Below are positions 61,681-64,000 of a DNA stretch of 64,000 nucleotides, piece after piece. The stretch's first letter is position 1. Every line of letters starts with the position of its first letter. The notes below the pieces were generated by a model, which was not told the DNA's origin, made no database searches, and saw only the letters and a program-made list of their open reading frames with translations. Origin of the DNA: Candidatus Latescibacterota bacterium (GTDB taxonomy: Bacteria > JAAXHH01); NCBI GenBank assembly GCA_012270975.1, contig JAAXHH010000121.1, positions 160,279 to 224,278 on the forward strand. The letters run 5' to 3'. Both the position numbers and the translations under genes were made by a program.

Positions 61681-62931
61681 ATGGCAAATCCGACATCCTC
61701 CGGCAGAATAGTGATCGAGATTGATCCAAAGCAAAAGCGAGAGCTATACTCGGCTCTCGCGTTATCTGGCAGTACTCTCAAGGATTGGTTTGTAAAGTCA
61801 GCGGTGAAATACTGCGCTGAAAGCCGCCAACTCATTCTCTTCGGTCACAATAGTCTTGATGCCGGTGCAGATGCCCAGTACGAATCAACACCCGATCCGG
61901 GGTTGATTTCTCAAGACCTTCCCAGGCGCGGTTTTCATCTTCTTGACCGGGTTCCTCAGTTTGATCTGATGAAACCAATCAACGTAGTGTCCATGTTCTC
62001 AGGTTGTGGAGGTATGGACCTTGGTTTCACCGGAGGCTTTGAGTTCATGGGTAGAAGTTACCCACAGCTTCCATTTTCGATAATTTGGTCCAACGACAAC
62101 AACATAGCTGCTTGCAAGACCTACACACATAACTTGTATCGCGACATCGCGTGTGGGGATGTATGGGATCATATTGACGAGCTACCAACCGAAGCGGATG
62201 TGCTGATTGGCGGATTTCCCTGCCAAGATATTTCCATAAACGGCAAAAGAGCAGGCATTAACGGTCCCCGAACGGGCCTTTACAGAGCAATGGTGGAGGG
62301 TGTCAAGCGCCTAAGGCCTAAGGTCTTCGTCGCGGAGAACGTCAAGGGTCTCCTTTTGGGTAGCAATCGAGAAGCATTATCTCAAGTACTCTCTGACTTT
62401 GGTAGTTTAGGATATGCAGTCAGCTACAAGCTGTATCGAGTCGCCGACTATGGCGTACCTCAAATGCGCGAAAGAGTAGTCATTGTAGGCACCTCAAGCG
62501 AGGCGGATCCTTTCGTGCCACCTGAACCTGAACGAAGTTCGTCTGAGTGGATCACCGCTGAAGAAGCAATTGGCGATTTGGAAACCGCCCCAGAGGATCG
62601 AGAGTTAAACCATATATGGAGTCGGGCAAACCCTAGTCCAGAGCAGGGTAACCGAAAGCTCGCTGCCAACAAACCGGCACACACCATACGAGCGGAGTGC
62701 CACGGGAATATCCAGTTCCATTACTCGTTACCGAGACGTATTTCGATGAGGGAGGCTGCGCGAATACAATCGTTCCCAGACAGCTTCGTCTTCAAGTCGG
62801 GCCTAAGGGAGACTGAGCGACAGGTGGGCAATGCAGTGCCTCCCGTATTCGCATGGCATATCGCATGTAGTGTGATAAGGTGCTTCCAGCGGGGTACTGG
62901 CAAGTCTTTCACCCGAAATGATCATGCTTGA
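61681..62931 (+). CDS. DNA (cytosine-5-)-methyltransferase with RHH-like N-terminus
   Basis: 416 residues. C5-MTase motifs: I MFSGCGGMDLGFTGG (from 105), IV GGFPCQDIS with the catalytic C181, VI AENVKGL, VIII QMRERVVIVG, X RQVGNAVPPVFA, and SFPDSFVFKSG. The first about 48 residues (GRIVIEIDPKQKRELYSALALSGSTLKDWFVKSA) look like a ribbon-helix-helix domain, as in CopG-type regulators, suggesting that the protein may control its own transcription. The 3' end overlaps the convergent nuclease gene by 23 bases. The target sequence cannot be predicted. Confidence 0.93.
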   Translation: MANPTSSGRIVIEIDPKQKRELYSALALSGSTLKDWFVKSAVKYCAESRQLILFGHNSLDAGADAQYESTPDPGLISQDLPRRGFHLLDRVPQFDLMKPINVVSMFSGCGGMDLGFTGGFEFMGRSYPQLPFSIIWSNDNNIAACKTYTHNLYRDIACGDVWDHIDELPTEADVLIGGFPCQDISINGKRAGINGPRTGLYRAMVEGVKRLRPKVFVAENVKGLLLGSNREALSQVLSDFGSLGYAVSYKLYRVADYGVPQMRERVVIVGTSSEADPFVPPEPERSSSEWITAEEAIGDLETAPEDRELNHIWSRANPSPEQGNRKLAANKPAHTIRAECHGNIQFHYSLPRRISMREAARIQSFPDSFVFKSGLRETERQVGNAVPPVFAWHIACSVIRCFQRGTGKSFTRNDHA

Positions 62932-63919
62932 ATAGTTCTTCCGATGGAACCCAATCCTGGGCGTAGCTATCAGCTAGCTCCAGCCATTTGCTAATCCTCC
63001 GTTCAGGCTCAACGACGAATCCCCAATATTCTTTGAATAGAGCTGGTTCGAGACGGTCAGCCGCGGACCGCATCTCGCTTTCGATGTCCTTTAGAGCACG
63101 CAGCACGTAGTTGCCTCCTCGCTCGGCGTTACTCCGAAGAGCAACGCTGCCCGCCGAGAACAGGTCTCTTGCCTGTGAGCACAACACGCCGTGGTAGGTC
63201 AGCAAATAGAGAGCCGCATCATTGTACTTTTTTTTGGAACGTGCCGGTTTTACGATCTGAGGACACAGCAACGCTGCCTCAGCCCTCAGGTGACTCTTCT
63301 GATCTTGAGGCAGATCCATGTATAAACGAACCTGGATGGGCAAGGAGTGCGTCGAATCAGGATGATCTTCCAGCCACCATAACCTCTCTCCAGGACGCAG
63401 TCGACTCCGCGCATATTTACGAATGTGAGTCATCCTGTCTTCGGTCGAAAGCGAACGGAACTCGGCATACGAGATCCCCATTGTAGCGAACAGAGATCGG
63501 TCGCTACCTATTTCGATCTCGAAACGTGGTACGTGAGACGTGCGTACATGGATGACACAATCATCGTACATTTCCCATTTCACTTCTGGCTGACCACCTA
63601 ACTTCCCATACACCACATAGATATTTGTCACCGATGAACTACGAGTGGTTTCAAAGACACTATTCGCGACGCTTCGCCAACTGTCGCCTTTAGTGAACTT
63701 CACTTCTATGCCAAATGTGCCGAGTATTATGTCCGGAAATTGATATGGATGCGGAGAGAAATCCACTGACTCCATATTTATTCCGGGCATTGAGACAAGC
63801 TCACGCCTTACTCTTTTCTCGAAGCCGCTCGCACCTTCATATGTGGCGCCATGTTGCACCTCGGATGTTAGACGCCTACACAGCTCTGACAGAATCTGTT
63901 CAAACTCGTGTGCATCCAT
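62909..63919 (-). CDS. Putative type II restriction endonuclease (PD-(D/E)xK)
   Basis: 336 residues from the ATG at 63917-63919 (a TTG four codons upstream is possible). Residues 62-74 show a nuclease core: FPDIILGTFGIEVKF with P62-D63, E72 and K74. No restriction-enzyme family is recognised by eye elsewhere. Position decides the call: it converges on the cytosine-5 methyltransferase with a 23-base overlap, and vsr lies beyond, the usual makeup of a type II 5mC restriction-modification system. Low-GC like its partners. Confidence 0.75.
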   Translation of the reverse strand: MDAHEFEQILSELCRRLTSEVQHGATYEGASGFEKRVRRELVSMPGINMESVDFSPHPYQFPDIILGTFGIEVKFTKGDSWRSVANSVFETTRSSSVTNIYVVYGKLGGQPEVKWEMYDDCVIHVRTSHVPRFEIEIGSDRSLFATMGISYAEFRSLSTEDRMTHIRKYARSRLRPGERLWWLEDHPDSTHSLPIQVRLYMDLPQDQKSHLRAEAALLCPQIVKPARSKKKYNDAALYLLTYHGVLCSQARDLFSAGSVALRSNAERGGNYVLRALKDIESEMRSAADRLEPALFKEYWGFVVEPERRISKWLELADSYAQDWVPSEELFKHDHFG

Positions 63920-64000
63920 AACAAACCGCAAATTGTCGAAACTGAAGTCTCGCGACTATTCGAGAAGGATCGAGATTGGAGTTGACCCGGTTTAATGGAC

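Overview
The window is a GC-rich, densely coded bacterial chromosome segment, with lower-GC patches near 41.4-43.2 kb and 60.7-64 kb. The gene content suggests an uncultivated, didermic member of the FCB-related phyla, possibly Latescibacterota-like. The clues are a TPR/GWxTD-domain protein, large FtsX/MacB-type permeases, DUF6785-type membrane proteins, creatininase and xylose-isomerase-like TIM-barrel proteins, and heptose genes (hddA, gmhA) that imply lipopolysaccharide. This placement is an inference; there is no rRNA in the window.

Layout. 1-9.4 kb: the 3' end of a GH116 glycosidase, a GWxTD/TPR exported protein, a LolD/MacB-like ABC ATPase with its FtsX-type permease, and a second ABC-2 ATPase/permease pair. 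9.6-20.2 kb: catabolic genes (YetA/rhamnogalacturonan-lyase-like protein, AstE/AspA-like zinc deacylase, FAD amine oxidase, polar amino-acid ABC transporter lacking a binding protein, creatininase, cupin, class V aminotransferase). 20.3-30 kb: a TPR lipoprotein-like protein and a tightly overlapping operon made of a 1542-residue fusion of a degenerate M28 peptidase domain to an FtsX-type membrane domain, a sugar-isomerase-like TIM barrel, pyrR, pyrB and pyrC. 30.4-38 kb: a DUF6785-type polytopic protein, a DapA-family protein, and pyruvate dehydrogenase aceE-aceF. 38.1-41.3 kb: a thioredoxin-like protein with an in-frame UGA exactly at the first position of a CxxC-type motif (candidate selenoprotein), ychF with an orphan VapB-like antitoxin, and an M20 deacetylase. 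41.7-43.5 kb: a NucS-like nuclease and three tRNAs.

From 60.7 kb down to 43.2 kb almost everything reads on the minus strand as one housekeeping run: tRNA-Ser, tRNA-Ala, SRP RNA, dnaX, ebfC, recR, pgsA, pgpA, cinA, thpR, recX, alaS, rfbD-like, hddA, gmhA, ispE, prs, rplY, pth, rpsF, rpsR, rplI, a small membrane protein, then tRNA-Val, -Asp and -Leu. Many junctions overlap by four bases (ATGA or TTGA), which implies translational coupling. Beyond tRNA-Ser lies an AT-richer restriction-modification island: vsr, a 5-methylcytosine methyltransferase with a ribbon-helix-helix-like N-terminus, and a convergent PD-(D/E)xK nuclease.

The most interesting items are the candidate selenoprotein with a SECIS-like hairpin (38.1-38.7 kb), the pseudopeptidase-FtsX fusion heading the pyrimidine operon, a dihydroorotase with HxHxC instead of HxHxR, and a recurrent pattern of short direct duplications at gene ends (aceE, cinA, gmhA). 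No CRISPR array, insertion sequence or prophage was seen.
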